A stretch of DNA of 64,000 bases from Proteobacteria bacterium ST_bin12 (GCA_002083635.1 MSXP01000005.1:407595-471594); one strand, 5' to 3'. Shown: positions 8,880 to 18,154, counted from the stretch's first letter. Notes: a model not told the origin generated them from the letters alone. Program-made: numbers and translations.

Positions 8880-10277
8880 ATGCTTGCCAAACTATTACGC
8901 ACAAAGCCTGTAGAAGCGCACAGCAATAGCGGCTTAAAAAAATGTTTAAGTGCCTTTGATTTAGCTTTATTGGGCATTGGTTGCGCGATTGGTACAGGCA
9001 TCTTTGTCTTAACAGGGCTTGCGGCAGCGACGCAATCTGGCCCGGCAGTGGTTTTATCTTTTGTGTTGGCGGGCGTGGCTTCTGCCTTTGCCGCACTCGC
9101 TTATGCAGAACTCGCCGCTTCTATCGGTGGCTCTGGTAGCGCTTATGGTTACAGTTATGTGGCTTTTGGTGAATTGATGGCGTGGGTGATGGGTTGGATT
9201 TTGTTGCTGGAATATGGCGTGGGCGCAGCCGCTGTGGCCAATGGTTGGGCAGGATATTTCATTAACACACTGGCAAACTTTAATATTTACTTACCAGAAG
9301 CATTAACAAAAGCGCCTATATTAGGCGGCATGATTAACTTACCCGCCTTTGCTATTATTTGGCTACTGACTATTTTGCTGATTGTAGGCGTAAAAGAAAG
9401 TGCGCGCTTTAACAACATTATCGTCGTCGTTAAGCTTTCAACCATCGCTATTTTTATTGCCTTAGCAGTTGGCCATTTAAATACCGACAATTGGCAACCA
9501 TTTATGCCATTTGGTTGGTTTGAAACGCTGGATAACGGCAAAAATATTGGCGTTTTGGCTGGTGCATCGTTAGTATTTTTTGCTTACTTTGGTTTTGATG
9601 CGGTATCAACTGCGGCAGAAGAAGCCAAAAATCCACAGCGTGATTTACCGATTGGCTTACTCGCCTCACTGGCTTTTTGTACAATTATTTACATTATTGT
9701 TTCTGCTATTTTGACTGGCGTTGTGCCTTATACTGAATTAAACACTGCCTCTCCTGTGGCGTATGCACTAACAAAACTGGGTTACACATGGGCATCTACA
9801 CTGGTTGCAACAGGCGTTTTAGCAGGGCTAATCACGGTTCTACTTGTTCTGTTATATGGCTTAACCCGTATTTTATTCGCCATGAGCCGAGACGGTTTGA
9901 TTTCACCTATTTTCTCAAAAGTGAATCCAGATAGACAAACGCCTACGCGTATTATATTAATGTGCGGCTTTGTGGTTTCATTAGTTGCAGGGTTTTTCCC
10001 GCTTGGCGAACTGGCAGAAACGGTGAATATTGGCACGCTTGCCGCATTTGTCATGGTTTGCGTAGGCGTGATTGTGTTGCGTATACGTCAGCCCGATTTA
10101 CCTAGGCCGTTTAAAAATCCACTTAATCCAGTTATCCCAGTCTTAGGCATCTTATCTTGCGGCGCGCTCATGTTCTTTTTACCAAGCTCTACTTGGATAC
10201 GTTTTGGCTTATGGATAGGGGTAGGTGTTGTTTTTTACTTTATATACTCCATCAGGCACAGCAAACTTAACGCTTAA
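8880..10277 (+). CDS. APC-superfamily amino-acid permease
   Basis: A 465-residue polytopic inner-membrane transporter with about twelve hydrophobic segments. The N-terminal GIGCAIGTGIFVLTG is the unwound TM1 substrate-binding loop of the APC fold. FFAYFGFDAVSTAAEEAKNPQRDLP is the conserved TM6 region of cationic amino-acid transporter relatives. An AGG-containing ribosome site (TTCCTTAGGAATTTTT) precedes the ATG. It stands alone, with 140 bases before it and a strong terminator after it. The substrate is not determinable; basic or neutral amino acids are typical for this branch. Confidence 0.88.
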   Translation: MLAKLLRTKPVEAHSNSGLKKCLSAFDLALLGIGCAIGTGIFVLTGLAAATQSGPAVVLSFVLAGVASAFAALAYAELAASIGGSGSAYGYSYVAFGELMAWVMGWILLLEYGVGAAAVANGWAGYFINTLANFNIYLPEALTKAPILGGMINLPAFAIIWLLTILLIVGVKESARFNNIIVVVKLSTIAIFIALAVGHLNTDNWQPFMPFGWFETLDNGKNIGVLAGASLVFFAYFGFDAVSTAAEEAKNPQRDLPIGLLASLAFCTIIYIIVSAILTGVVPYTELNTASPVAYALTKLGYTWASTLVATGVLAGLITVLLVLLYGLTRILFAMSRDGLISPIFSKVNPDRQTPTRIILMCGFVVSLVAGFFPLGELAETVNIGTLAAFVMVCVGVIVLRIRQPDLPRPFKNPLNPVIPVLGILSCGALMFFLPSSTWIRFGLWIGVGVVFYFIYSIRHSKLNA

Positions 10278-10302
10278 ATAGTGTTAAGTTTCTTTAGCCA
10301 AT

Positions 10303-10332
10303 AAAAAAGCCAGCTTTCAAGCTGGCTTTTTT
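10303..10332. terminator. Bidirectional intrinsic terminator
   Basis: AAAAAAGCCAGCTT (10303-10316) pairs with AAGCTGGCTTTTTT (10319-10332) around a tiny loop. It separates the plus-strand permease from the minus-strand cytochrome gene and can serve both. The same GCCAGCT/AGCTGGC core recurs in the terminator at 49672-49706. Confidence 0.93.
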
Positions 10333-10347
10333 ATAATTATTTGATTA

Positions 10348-10671
10348 CTAAAGCGATAAAATCCATTGAACGATTGTTTTGATGTCTTCGTCTTTTACTT
10401 GTGGACTATTTGCTGGCATTGGCATTGGGCCCCAAACGCCGCTACCACCTGCTTTTACTTTTGCAATCATTTTAGCTTCAGCTGTTTTGTCGCCTTTGTA
10501 TTTTGCAGCAACATCTTTATAAGCTGGGCCTAGTACTTTTTTATCAATACTATGGCAAGCTAAACAGCCATTTTTTTGCGCTAGCGCTTTTGCAGCATCC
10601 GCATTTGCTGCGTTTACTTGACCAGCTAATAACATGCCAGCAACCGCAATTGTTGATAATAAAACTTTCAT
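10348..10671 (-). CDS. Small periplasmic class I cytochrome c (c-551 type)
   Basis: A 107-residue monohaem electron carrier. A signal peptide (residues 1-21, ending VNA) precedes the haem motif CLACH (36-40), the GPAYKDVAAKY segment and a distal Met ligand in PMPMPAN (Met83 or Met85). The overall pattern is that of cytochrome c-551/c8. A strong AAGGAGA ribosome site lies just before the ATG. In methylotrophs such proteins pass electrons to terminal oxidases; the specific partners here are unknown. It is a single gene ending at the shared terminator. Confidence 0.9.
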   Translation of the reverse strand: MKVLLSTIAVAGMLLAGQVNAANADAAKALAQKNGCLACHSIDKKVLGPAYKDVAAKYKGDKTAEAKMIAKVKAGGSGVWGPMPMPANSPQVKDEDIKTIVQWILSL

Positions 10672-10707
10672 GCCATCTCCTTGAATTACCGTGATAATTT
10701 TTGTCTT

Positions 10708-10776
10708 AAACCTGCAATTTTTTGCATGCTTAATAATACCTACAATTTAAAAATTCACAATAGCTCTTGCAGGTTT
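10708..10776. repeat. Spaced inverted repeat upstream of the cytochrome c gene
   Basis: AAACCTGCAA (10708-10717) and TTGCAGGTTT (10767-10776) are perfect 10-base inverted copies 49 bases apart, in the promoter region of the minus-strand cytochrome gene. They could be paired half-sites for a regulator that loops DNA, or chance; no known operator is recognised. Confidence 0.35.
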
Positions 10777-10880
10777 TAAACGCACGGGCTTGTAAATTTG
10801 TTCAGCGTTGTTGCAAATTACGCACACTCTAATGGCATACAACGGCCTTAGCTATCCTAAGGTTGACATCTCGCAGTTGA

Positions 10881-11804
10881 TTAAAAATCTTCCACACTGT
10901 ATTCGGCGGTTAAGGTGTGCGTTTGGTTTGGGTTCACGACAATGCTGTTTTCCATTGCATTGGCGGTTTCAATACAAACCGTTTTACGCCACTCATCTGC
11001 TGTGCCCATATCGCCCATTTGATGGGCTTTATCAGCCCAAGGCGTCCATACAACAGTTGCGTTGCTGCCTGATTTTGCTACGCGAATTTTGCGATTTAAA
11101 CCAACATCTTCAATCACACAATCGCTGGTGGTATTGATATAAACGCGGTCAAACTCACTATAAAACTTGATACTACCATGTTGCATACTGCGCTCATAGT
11201 TTTGCACTTTGTCCGCATATATCGATTCTTCCAAGCCTGTAAGCTTAATCTTTGCAATATCGCTGACATTAAAATAGGTATGAAATGCCTCACCAATCAT
11301 AAATGGGTGTGTGCCGTGATTAGTGGTGGATAAATCTAATTTCAGCGTTTCGCCAATGGTCATGGTGAGCGTCAGCGTATAAGGATAAGATAATTGTTTC
11401 TTACCGACTGGTGTATCCACAATTTGCAACACCAAACGTGTTGCGCCATTCTGTAAGGTGTCCGCATCAATCAAATGCCAAGGCATAACACGTGCGAAAC
11501 CATGAGGACAATAGCTGCTATCAGTTGGATGCGCGCCAAACCATGGCCAGCAAATTGGCACGCCGCCACGAATAGAACGGCCCTGTACATATCGTGCATT
11601 GCTGGATAGCCATAGCACTGGGTCTACAACGTTTTTTGGTTGCCATTGCATCACATGCGCACCTTGCAGCGCGATTTTTGCAGTGGCCAGCGTATTATCG
11701 ATTTCGATAAATTGTAAGCCATGGCTATCTTCGCTGAATTTAAGCTCTGGCTTAAACGCAAAGTCTTGGTCTAACAACTGTTGTTCGGCTACTGGGTTAT
11801 TCAT
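10881..11804 (-). CDS. D-hexose-6-phosphate mutarotase (YeaD-like)
   Basis: A 307-residue galactose-mutarotase-fold protein of the glucose-6-phosphate 1-epimerase (YeaD) group, which speeds interconversion of the alpha and beta anomers of hexose 6-phosphates. Family marks include RGGVPICWPWFG, HGFAR and the catalytic-region GEAFHTYFNVSDI; a WTPWADKA stretch follows near the C-terminus. In a methylotroph using the ribulose monophosphate cycle this would act on hexulose/fructose/glucose 6-phosphate flux (inference). It lies 72 bases downstream of ilvD on the same strand. Confidence 0.88.
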   Translation of the reverse strand: MNNPVAEQQLLDQDFAFKPELKFSEDSHGLQFIEIDNTLATAKIALQGAHVMQWQPKNVVDPVLWLSSNARYVQGRSIRGGVPICWPWFGAHPTDSSYCPHGFARVMPWHLIDADTLQNGATRLVLQIVDTPVGKKQLSYPYTLTLTMTIGETLKLDLSTTNHGTHPFMIGEAFHTYFNVSDIAKIKLTGLEESIYADKVQNYERSMQHGSIKFYSEFDRVYINTTSDCVIEDVGLNRKIRVAKSGSNATVVWTPWADKAHQMGDMGTADEWRKTVCIETANAMENSIVVNPNQTHTLTAEYSVEDF

Positions 11805-11876
11805 TCAATGTCCTTACAAATATTGTAGCGCTAAATTTTTAATGCACTCTCTATATTTATTGCTGTATTAATTTGG

Positions 11877-13727
11877 TTATTTCTCAATCTGCGTCACGTC
11901 ACGCACTGCGCCTCTTGCCGCGCTAGTCGTCATTGCGGCATAGGCACGCAAGGCAAGTGACACTTCACGGCTACGATTCACTGGCTTCCAAGCAGCCTTA
12001 GCTTTTGCTTCCATTTTAGCCCGTCTGTGCGACATTTCTTCATCTGATATTACTAGATGAATGGTGCGGTTAGGAATATCGATTTCAATCATATCGCCCT
12101 CTTCTACCAAGCCAATCGCGCCGCCCTCAGCCGCTTCTGGCGATGCATGGCCGATACTTAATCCCGATGTACCGCCTGAAAAACGACCATCTGTTAATAG
12201 CGCACACACTTTGCCTAAATCTTTCGATTTCAAGTAACTGGTCGGATATAACATTTCTTGCATGCCAGGGCCACCGCGTGGGCCTTCATAGCGAATCACC
12301 ACTACATCACCTGCTACGATTTCATCGTTTAAAATAGCTTCAACGGTCGAGTCCTGAGATTCGAATACACGCGCACGACCTGTAAATTTAAGTATCGAGT
12401 CATCTACTCCAGCCGTTTTCACAATACAGCCATCCAAGGCAATATTGCCGTACAGCACAGCCAAGCCGCCATCTTTTGAATAGGCATGCTCAATATCGCG
12501 AATACAGCCGTTGGCGCGATCCGTATCTAAATCAGGCCATAACATACTTTGAGAAAATGCAATGGTAGTTGGAATACCACCTGGTGCTGCGCGATAGAAT
12601 TTCTTTACATCTTCATCCGTTGTGGTCGTAATATCCCATTTATCTAATGCTGCTCCCAAGCTTGGGCTGTGCACTGTTGGAATATCACGGTGAATCAAAC
12701 CGCCGCGGCTTAATTCTGAAAGAATGCTCATTACGCCACCTGCGCGGTGTACATCTTCCATATGATATTTTTGTGTAGCTGGCGCCACTTTGCTCACGCA
12801 AGGTACTTTACGTGAGATACGATCAATATCACTCATAGTGAAATCAATACCCGCTTCATGCGCAGCAGCAAGCAAATGTAATACTGTGTTGGTTGAGCCA
12901 CCCATTGCTACATCCAATGCCATGGCATTTTCAAAAGCTTGCATGGTGGCAATATTGCGCGGTAAAACGCTGTAATCGTCTTGCTCATAATGGCGTTTGG
13001 CAATCTCAACAATCAAACGACCTGCTTGCAAGAATAATTGCTTGCGTGCGCCGTGCGTAGCAAGCGTTGAGCCGTTTCCTGGTAAGCTTAAACCTAAAGC
13101 CTCCGTTAAACAGTTCATGGAATTGGCGGTAAACATACCAGAACAGCTACCGCAAGTTGGGCAAGCAGAACGCTCAATCGCGTCTGATTTAGCATCCGAT
13201 ACTTTACTATCGGCCGCGGCAACCATGGCATCAACCAAATCTAGCTTCAACGTTTCACCTTGCCAATTCACTTTACCCGCTTCCATTGGGCCGCCAGAAA
13301 CGAATATCACAGGGATATTCAAGCGTAAGGCTGCCATGAGCATACCAGGTGTGATTTTGTCGCAGTTTGAAATACACACTAGCGCATCGGCACAATGTGC
13401 ATTGACCATATATTCAACGCTGTCCGCTATAAGGTCGCGGCTAGGCAAGCTGTACAGCATGCCACCATGACCCATGGCGATACCATCATCCACGGCAATG
13501 GTATTGAATTCTTTAGCAACGCCACCAGCGCGCTCAATTTCGCGCGCAACTAATTGACCTAAATCTTTTAAATGCACATGACCAGGTACAAATTGCGTAA
13601 ATGAATTGGAAATAGCGATGATTGGCTTATCAAAATCACCGTCTTTCATACCAGTTGCACGCCATAAAGCACGCGCACCTGCCATGTTGCGGCCATGTGT
13701 TGTGGTGCGGGAACGGTAAACTGGCAT
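11877..13727 (-). CDS. ilvD: Dihydroxy-acid dehydratase
   Basis: An iron-sulfur dehydratase that makes the 2-oxo acid precursors of valine, isoleucine and leucine. I chose ATG 13727 (MPVYRSRTTTHGRNMAGARA) over a longer frame from 13775 because this matches the family N-terminus. It also gives 616 residues, the E. coli length. Cluster-binding segments are visible: CDKITPGMLMAA, CPTCGSCSGMFTANSMNC and a late DGRFSGGTSGLSIGH. No attenuator-like leader peptide is seen upstream. Confidence 0.97.
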   Translation of the reverse strand: MPVYRSRTTTHGRNMAGARALWRATGMKDGDFDKPIIAISNSFTQFVPGHVHLKDLGQLVAREIERAGGVAKEFNTIAVDDGIAMGHGGMLYSLPSRDLIADSVEYMVNAHCADALVCISNCDKITPGMLMAALRLNIPVIFVSGGPMEAGKVNWQGETLKLDLVDAMVAAADSKVSDAKSDAIERSACPTCGSCSGMFTANSMNCLTEALGLSLPGNGSTLATHGARKQLFLQAGRLIVEIAKRHYEQDDYSVLPRNIATMQAFENAMALDVAMGGSTNTVLHLLAAAHEAGIDFTMSDIDRISRKVPCVSKVAPATQKYHMEDVHRAGGVMSILSELSRGGLIHRDIPTVHSPSLGAALDKWDITTTTDEDVKKFYRAAPGGIPTTIAFSQSMLWPDLDTDRANGCIRDIEHAYSKDGGLAVLYGNIALDGCIVKTAGVDDSILKFTGRARVFESQDSTVEAILNDEIVAGDVVVIRYEGPRGGPGMQEMLYPTSYLKSKDLGKVCALLTDGRFSGGTSGLSIGHASPEAAEGGAIGLVEEGDMIEIDIPNRTIHLVISDEEMSHRRAKMEAKAKAAWKPVNRSREVSLALRAYAAMTTSAARGAVRDVTQIEK

Positions 13728-13833
13728 GTGAGTAATCCTAAAATAATACTGAATGTAATATTTTAGCTGATGCAAGGGCTTGAGTAAGCAGGTTTTTACG
13801 TGAGAGGCTTAATTTTATTGAAATTAGTGGTAT

Positions 13834-16329
13834 TTATGGCAAACGTAGCAAAAGCTGTTCAAAACTAAGTGGTTTGCTAAACAAATAGCCTTGCCCAATA
13901 TTACAACCCCAGCTTTTGAGCAAATCGGCTTGCTCTTGTGTTTCAACGCCTTCCGCTATTAATTCCTTACCTAGACTTAATGCCATACCAATTACTGCTT
14001 TCACTAATTTCGCATCGTTTTCATCTAAAGTAATATCGTTAACAAAACTACGATCGATTTTTACTTCAGATATAGGGAATTTATTCAAATAAGAAAGTGA
14101 AGAATAGCCAGTACCAAAATCATCAATGGCGACTTTTATACCTAAATCGACAAATTGATGCAAAGTATCAAGTACCTGATTGGAATCGTTTAATAGCAAG
14201 CTTTCGGTAATTTCTAGAGTAATCCAAGCAGGGTTACAGGCGGTAACGCTTAAGCAATATTGCACGGCTGCAAAAATATCGTAGCGCAAAAATTGCCGTG
14301 CCGATAAGTTAACAGCAAATATGAGTGGATTTTGGCGGTTAAGATTTATGGTTACTGCATCTTCAAAAGCCTGCATCATCACCCAGCGCCCAATTTCAGT
14401 AATCACACCCAGTTCTTCAGCCAAAGGTATAAATTGGTTTGGATTCACTTCGCCAAGCACTGGATTTCGCCAACGCAAAAGCGCTTCAACACCGATGATT
14501 TCAGCGGTATCTAGCTGCACTAAAGGCTGATAATTTAAATAAAATTCGTTCTTTTCAATTGCATGCATCAGCTCGGTTTGCAGAGATAATCGCTGCGAAA
14601 TATGCTGATTAAGCTCTGGCACAAAAAACTGATAATTATTGCGTCCCTGTTTTTTCGCAGCATACATAGCCACATCTGCATAGCGCAATAAATCATCTTC
14701 GTTTTTAGTATCTTGCGGATATATTGCAATGCCAATACTGGCGGTTACATACAACTCTTGATTGGCAATATGAAAAGGGACGGTTAAAGCCTGCACGATG
14801 TCTTTTGCAAGCGCGCCTAAGTCTTTTATATTTTGCACACCCTGCACTAAGACTGCAAACTCATCACCGCCTAAACGCGCGACAGAATTGCCAACCTGCA
14901 AAGTATTAACCAGCCGCTCAGCCGCTTCAACTAACAATTTATCGCCTACGGTGTGGCCAAGCGTATCATTAACTGATTTAAAGTGGTCTAAATCAATCAT
15001 CAGCAAATCTAAGCAACTTTGTTGATGCTTTGCATTTTCTATTTCATTTGCAATACGCATATTAAATTTTGCGCGATTGGGTAGGTTGGTTAGGCTATCA
15101 TGATACGCCATATATTCAATTTGATTGCGATATTCACTTACCGCCGTCATATCGTTGGCTAACGCCAAAGCACCAGTGACTTTTTTGTTAGCATCAAACT
15201 CTGGTACGAAGCGCATTAAGTAAACAACCTCTTTACCATTTAGTTTGCAATTAAATTCAAAGGTATCAATCTGCCCGGTTTGCATCACCATTCTTAATCG
15301 CGCTTCAAATTCTTGCGCTTTCATACCAGTTGCAGCGGCATACCAGTATTCAGTGGGTGTTTTACCGATTAAAGGCTCTGCGGGCTCTCCAAAAATATGC
15401 TCACAATAGTCATTAAGAAAAACGCGCTGGCAATTTAAGTTGTAGCGAATAATTGCTAATGGTAAATTTTTGATTAAAGAAACATAATCTGATTTAGTTT
15501 TAGAGACATCAGCGTACAGTTTTTGTATTTCTGACATATCACGCGCAAAACCTACTGTGCCTACCACTTTATCGTCCACTAGCACGGGTGATTTGTATAC
15601 TTCAACCCAATTTAAATTGCCATCTGCATCTTCAACCGATTCAATAAATATTTTTGGAAGGCCTAGCAATAAAACTTCTTGGTCAGAAGCAACACATTGT
15701 TCAGAAAATCTTGGCGTAAAATAATCTTGATCTTTTTTACCAATCCCCTCTTCTGGGTACGTTACGCCCATTAGTTGGGCAAACGCATTATTGATAGACA
15801 AGAACCGACTATCCAAATCTTTAAGCCACACCATAAAAGGGAAGTTATCAATTAATGCACGTTGGTAACGTTCTTTTTGCGCGAGTTCTTGATATTGAGT
15901 TTGCCTGTAATCACTTAAATCGCGGCCAATCGCAATAACACCTATTATCATTTCCTGCTGATCTTTAATCGCGGTCATCGATATTAAATCGTGCACTGGG
16001 CGCTGTATGGTGGATGGATGACATTCCAGCAAAAATGTCATTGATTGACCCGTATTTAAAGTGCTGATGAGTGCTTGCTGATAGGAATCGAGACGACTTA
16101 AAAGCTTAGGATGACTTAAGTGAGCCTCGTCCATTGAACAACCCAAGGTTTTGAGTAAAGTCTGATTCGCATAAGCCAGCGTGTGATTAACCGTATAAAT
16201 ACCGACTGAGTCTGTTGAATCATTAAATACCGTTGTTAATAGCGGTATAAAATCCGCTACTAATTCCGCAGTAGCGGTTAAACTATCTGCTTCGGGTGCT
16301 AATACTGTATTTACTGATCGCTCAACCAT
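13834..16329 (-). CDS. PAS-PAS-PAS-GGDEF-EAL cyclic-di-GMP protein
   Basis: An 831-residue cytosolic signalling protein with no transmembrane segment. Three PAS-like sensor domains (~25-130, 150-265, 275-395) precede a GGDEF domain (~405-560) with intact RLGGDEF, then an EAL domain (~575-825). The EAL domain has VEALLRW, NLSARQF, LEITES, IDDFGTGYSSLSYL, KIDRSF and AEGVET, so the phosphodiesterase residues look complete. The inhibitory RxxD site just before GGDEF is absent (QVGN instead), so feedback inhibition by c-di-GMP is unlikely. Net output could be synthesis or breakdown; intact EAL favours degradation possibly stimulated by GTP binding. The sensed ligand is unknown. Confidence 0.93.
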   Translation of the reverse strand: MVERSVNTVLAPEADSLTATAELVADFIPLLTTVFNDSTDSVGIYTVNHTLAYANQTLLKTLGCSMDEAHLSHPKLLSRLDSYQQALISTLNTGQSMTFLLECHPSTIQRPVHDLISMTAIKDQQEMIIGVIAIGRDLSDYRQTQYQELAQKERYQRALIDNFPFMVWLKDLDSRFLSINNAFAQLMGVTYPEEGIGKKDQDYFTPRFSEQCVASDQEVLLLGLPKIFIESVEDADGNLNWVEVYKSPVLVDDKVVGTVGFARDMSEIQKLYADVSKTKSDYVSLIKNLPLAIIRYNLNCQRVFLNDYCEHIFGEPAEPLIGKTPTEYWYAAATGMKAQEFEARLRMVMQTGQIDTFEFNCKLNGKEVVYLMRFVPEFDANKKVTGALALANDMTAVSEYRNQIEYMAYHDSLTNLPNRAKFNMRIANEIENAKHQQSCLDLLMIDLDHFKSVNDTLGHTVGDKLLVEAAERLVNTLQVGNSVARLGGDEFAVLVQGVQNIKDLGALAKDIVQALTVPFHIANQELYVTASIGIAIYPQDTKNEDDLLRYADVAMYAAKKQGRNNYQFFVPELNQHISQRLSLQTELMHAIEKNEFYLNYQPLVQLDTAEIIGVEALLRWRNPVLGEVNPNQFIPLAEELGVITEIGRWVMMQAFEDAVTINLNRQNPLIFAVNLSARQFLRYDIFAAVQYCLSVTACNPAWITLEITESLLLNDSNQVLDTLHQFVDLGIKVAIDDFGTGYSSLSYLNKFPISEVKIDRSFVNDITLDENDAKLVKAVIGMALSLGKELIAEGVETQEQADLLKSWGCNIGQGYLFSKPLSFEQLLLRLP

Positions 16330-16489
16330 GTTTTTATTTTTACCTTTGTGCTTTGAGTTTTGTAATGTTGAGTTTTTTAAGCGCTAGAAACTTGTTAAGT
16401 CTTGAAATATTCTTCTATAAAAGCGGATTGCAGCGAACCTTAACACAAATTTTAAATTAACATAATCACTAGGCTTTCCAGGTTTTATT

Positions 16490-17290
16490 ATGATACTCAC
16501 ACACCCCCAAATTGACCCTATTGCACTCTCCATCACCGATAGTTTCGGCATCCACTGGTACGGCTTAATGTATTTGATTGGGTTTTTAGCGTTTTTAGGC
16601 CTAGGTCGCTACCAAGTCAAACACAAACCTTGGTTTAATTGGAATAATCAAATGATTGATGACGCCTTATTTTATGGGGCGCTGGGCGTGATTCTAGGTG
16701 GTCGTATTGGCTATGTATTGTTTTACCAATTTAGTAGCTTTATGCAACATCCGCTTGATATATTTAAAGTGTGGCAAGGCGGCATGAGCTTCCATGGCGG
16801 CTTTTTAGGCGTGTTAGTAGCCATGTTTCTTTTTACACGAAAATACCCACAGCTATGGCTAAAAATCATGGATTTTGTCGCGCCATTAGTGCCAATTGGT
16901 TTGGGTGCTGGACGCATGGGGAATTATATTAATGGCGAATTGTGGGGACGTGAAACGCACGCCAATTTCGGCATGATTTTTCCGCAAGTGGATTTTCTTG
17001 CTCGCCACCCCTCGCAGCTATACGAGTTTGCGTTAGAAGGCCTTGTTTTGTTTTGCTTACTATGGTGGTTTTCGCGCAAAGAACGTCCAATTGGCGCCAT
17101 TTCTGCACTATTTTTAATGGGCTATGGTAGCTTCCGCTTTTTAGTCGAATTTACACGAGAACCCGACGATTATTTGGGATTATTACAATTAGGATTAAGC
17201 ATGGGGCAATGGTTAAGTTTACCCATGATTGTGATTGGGATTTGGATGTGGTTTAAAGCAAAATCTGGGCGATTTAATGGGTTAAGTTAA
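16490..17290 (+). CDS. lgt: Prolipoprotein diacylglyceryl transferase
   Basis: An inner-membrane enzyme that attaches diacylglycerol from phosphatidylglycerol to the lipobox Cys of prolipoproteins. The 266-residue protein has about seven hydrophobic segments, HWYGLMYLIGF near the N-terminus and GGMSFHGGFLG. The diagnostic Lgt signature GAGRMGNYINGELWGR and a final FLVEFTREPD are also present. It stands alone; its stop overlaps a GGGTTAAGT motif seen at several other gene ends. Confidence 0.96.
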   Translation: MILTHPQIDPIALSITDSFGIHWYGLMYLIGFLAFLGLGRYQVKHKPWFNWNNQMIDDALFYGALGVILGGRIGYVLFYQFSSFMQHPLDIFKVWQGGMSFHGGFLGVLVAMFLFTRKYPQLWLKIMDFVAPLVPIGLGAGRMGNYINGELWGRETHANFGMIFPQVDFLARHPSQLYEFALEGLVLFCLLWWFSRKERPIGAISALFLMGYGSFRFLVEFTREPDDYLGLLQLGLSMGQWLSLPMIVIGIWMWFKAKSGRFNGLS

Positions 17291-17297
17291 CCATAAT

Positions 17298-17329
17298 ATT
17301 TGATGAAAATTTAACGATATTCATCAAAT
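17298..17329. repeat. Perfect inverted repeat, possible enhancer site for the sigma-54 promoter downstream
   Basis: ATTTGATGAA (17298-17307) and TTCATCAAAT (17320-17329) are perfect 10-base arms with a 12-base spacer. The element sits about 115-147 bases upstream of the start predicted for the sigma-54 promoter at 17419, the usual range for an activator site. It could instead be a weak terminator for lgt, but it lacks a T-run. Confidence 0.4.
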
Positions 17330-17418
17330 TACAACATAGCTTATTTATAAGTGAAATTTAAATTTTAATTTAATCAATAAAATCAGTCATTTATAATTAT
17401 AATTCTTTTCAAGATACT

Positions 17419-17433
17419 TGGCATGCTGATTGC
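17419..17433 (+). promoter_or_regulatory. Sigma-54 (RpoN) -24/-12 promoter
   Basis: TGGCATGCTGATTGC has the TGGCAYG and TTGC blocks with the GG and GC dinucleotides exactly at the sigma-54 spacing. The predicted start is near 17445, about 33 bases before the small gene at 17478, in a very AT-rich region. This is the best sigma-54 match in the window. Confidence 0.65.
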
Positions 17434-17477
17434 AAGTTAACCATCAGTATCAATCAACCCAAGTTTTGAAAAGAAAT

Positions 17478-17660
17478 ATGATGAAAAAATTATTAAATCG
17501 ATTATTTAAAAAAGAACCCGAATTTAGCTACACGATTGCGGAATACCAGCCAGTCAAAGTCGACAGAATGCGTTCGGATGTGAATGTCACAGAATTTGAA
17601 TCGTACAAACCGCTGGAAACAGATGAAATGCAAATTGATAAAATTTATCAGCGTATTTAA
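17478..17660 (+). CDS. Small protein of unknown function, sigma-54-linked
   Basis: I do not recognise this 60-residue product (MMKKLLNRLFKKEPEF...). It begins with a short basic amphipathic stretch (KKLLNRLFKK) and continues into an acidic region rich in Glu and Asp, without Cys or a signal peptide. The start at 17478 (ATGATG) is preferred to the in-frame ATG at 17430 because the latter lies inside the sigma-54 promoter. A purine-rich TTGAAAAGAAAT precedes it. It could be a small nitrogen- or stress-responsive regulator or membrane-surface peptide; this is inference from promoter type only. Confidence 0.55.
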   Translation: MMKKLLNRLFKKEPEFSYTIAEYQPVKVDRMRSDVNVTEFESYKPLETDEMQIDKIYQRI

Positions 17661-17675
17661 ATCTGTCCGAATCGA

Positions 17676-17957
17676 TTACCGATGTAATTTGTTATGTTGC
17701 CTTGATTGGTGCCTGTTAATATCTTCACTACGCAGCTTTAAATGCTTGGTTACCTGCCCATGTGTGCGCTCGCGCCACAGTTTAAACGAATTTAATTTTA
17801 GATTTTTGCGCATCAGTTTAATCACACCATCTTGATTTAAGCCAAATTGCATTTCAATCGCCTCAAACGGCGTGCGGTCTTCCCAAGCCATTTCGATAAC
17901 GCGCGAGATATCCTCTTCGCTTAATTCTTTAGCAATTAACTTTTTATCTAACAACAA
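17676..17957 (-). CDS. TIGR03643 family protein (DUF2805)
   Basis: A 93-residue cytoplasmic protein with the family core LSEEDISRVIEMAWEDRTPFEAIEMQFGL, then VIKLMRKNLKLNSFKLWRERTHG and TKH, resembling a helix-turn-helix fold. No function is established for the family. The likely start is TTG at 17957, preceded by AGGGG, since no ATG lies before the conserved core. It overlaps the ybdD stop by ten bases, so it appears translationally coupled to the cstA-ybdD pair, an unusual partner. Confidence 0.8.
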   Translation of the reverse strand: MLLDKKLIAKELSEEDISRVIEMAWEDRTPFEAIEMQFGLNQDGVIKLMRKNLKLNSFKLWRERTHGQVTKHLKLRSEDINRHQSRQHNKLHR

Positions 17958-18154
17958 CGTTTAACCCCTGTCCATTTTTGGTCTTGCCATAACTTATAAA
18001 AATCTTTACGCGATAAAGCGGCTGGCGCATCCACAGTGCTTGCATGAAAATCAGCATGATGTTGCAAATATTGCGCATAGGCAGAATCTCCAGAAAGCTG
18101 CTGAATCAGATGCCAACAATGACGCAGTTTTTTAAGTATTAGATTTTTAAACAT
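17948..18154 (-). CDS. ybdD: YbdD/YjiX-family small protein, CstA partner
   Basis: A 68-residue protein of the DUF466 group almost always encoded beside CstA/BtsT carriers. Family marks are the GDSAYAQYLQHH region and the C-terminal GVKRCC. It is thought to be needed for pyruvate uptake by the partner carrier (shown for E. coli CstA/BtsT systems), probably through direct association. ATG at 18154 shares its A with the cstA TGA stop, so translation is coupled; a slightly longer in-frame start at 18169 is less likely. The family Tyr before CC (RYG..RCC) is not conserved here. Confidence 0.82.
   Translation of the reverse strand: MFKNLILKKLRHCWHLIQQLSGDSAYAQYLQHHADFHASTVDAPAALSRKDFYKLWQDQKWTGVKRCC

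Noticed and set aside
12997..13470. 157-codon frame on the plus strand opposite ilvD
   Set aside because: It mirrors the conserved ilvD coding region and shows no ribosome site or recognisable domain.
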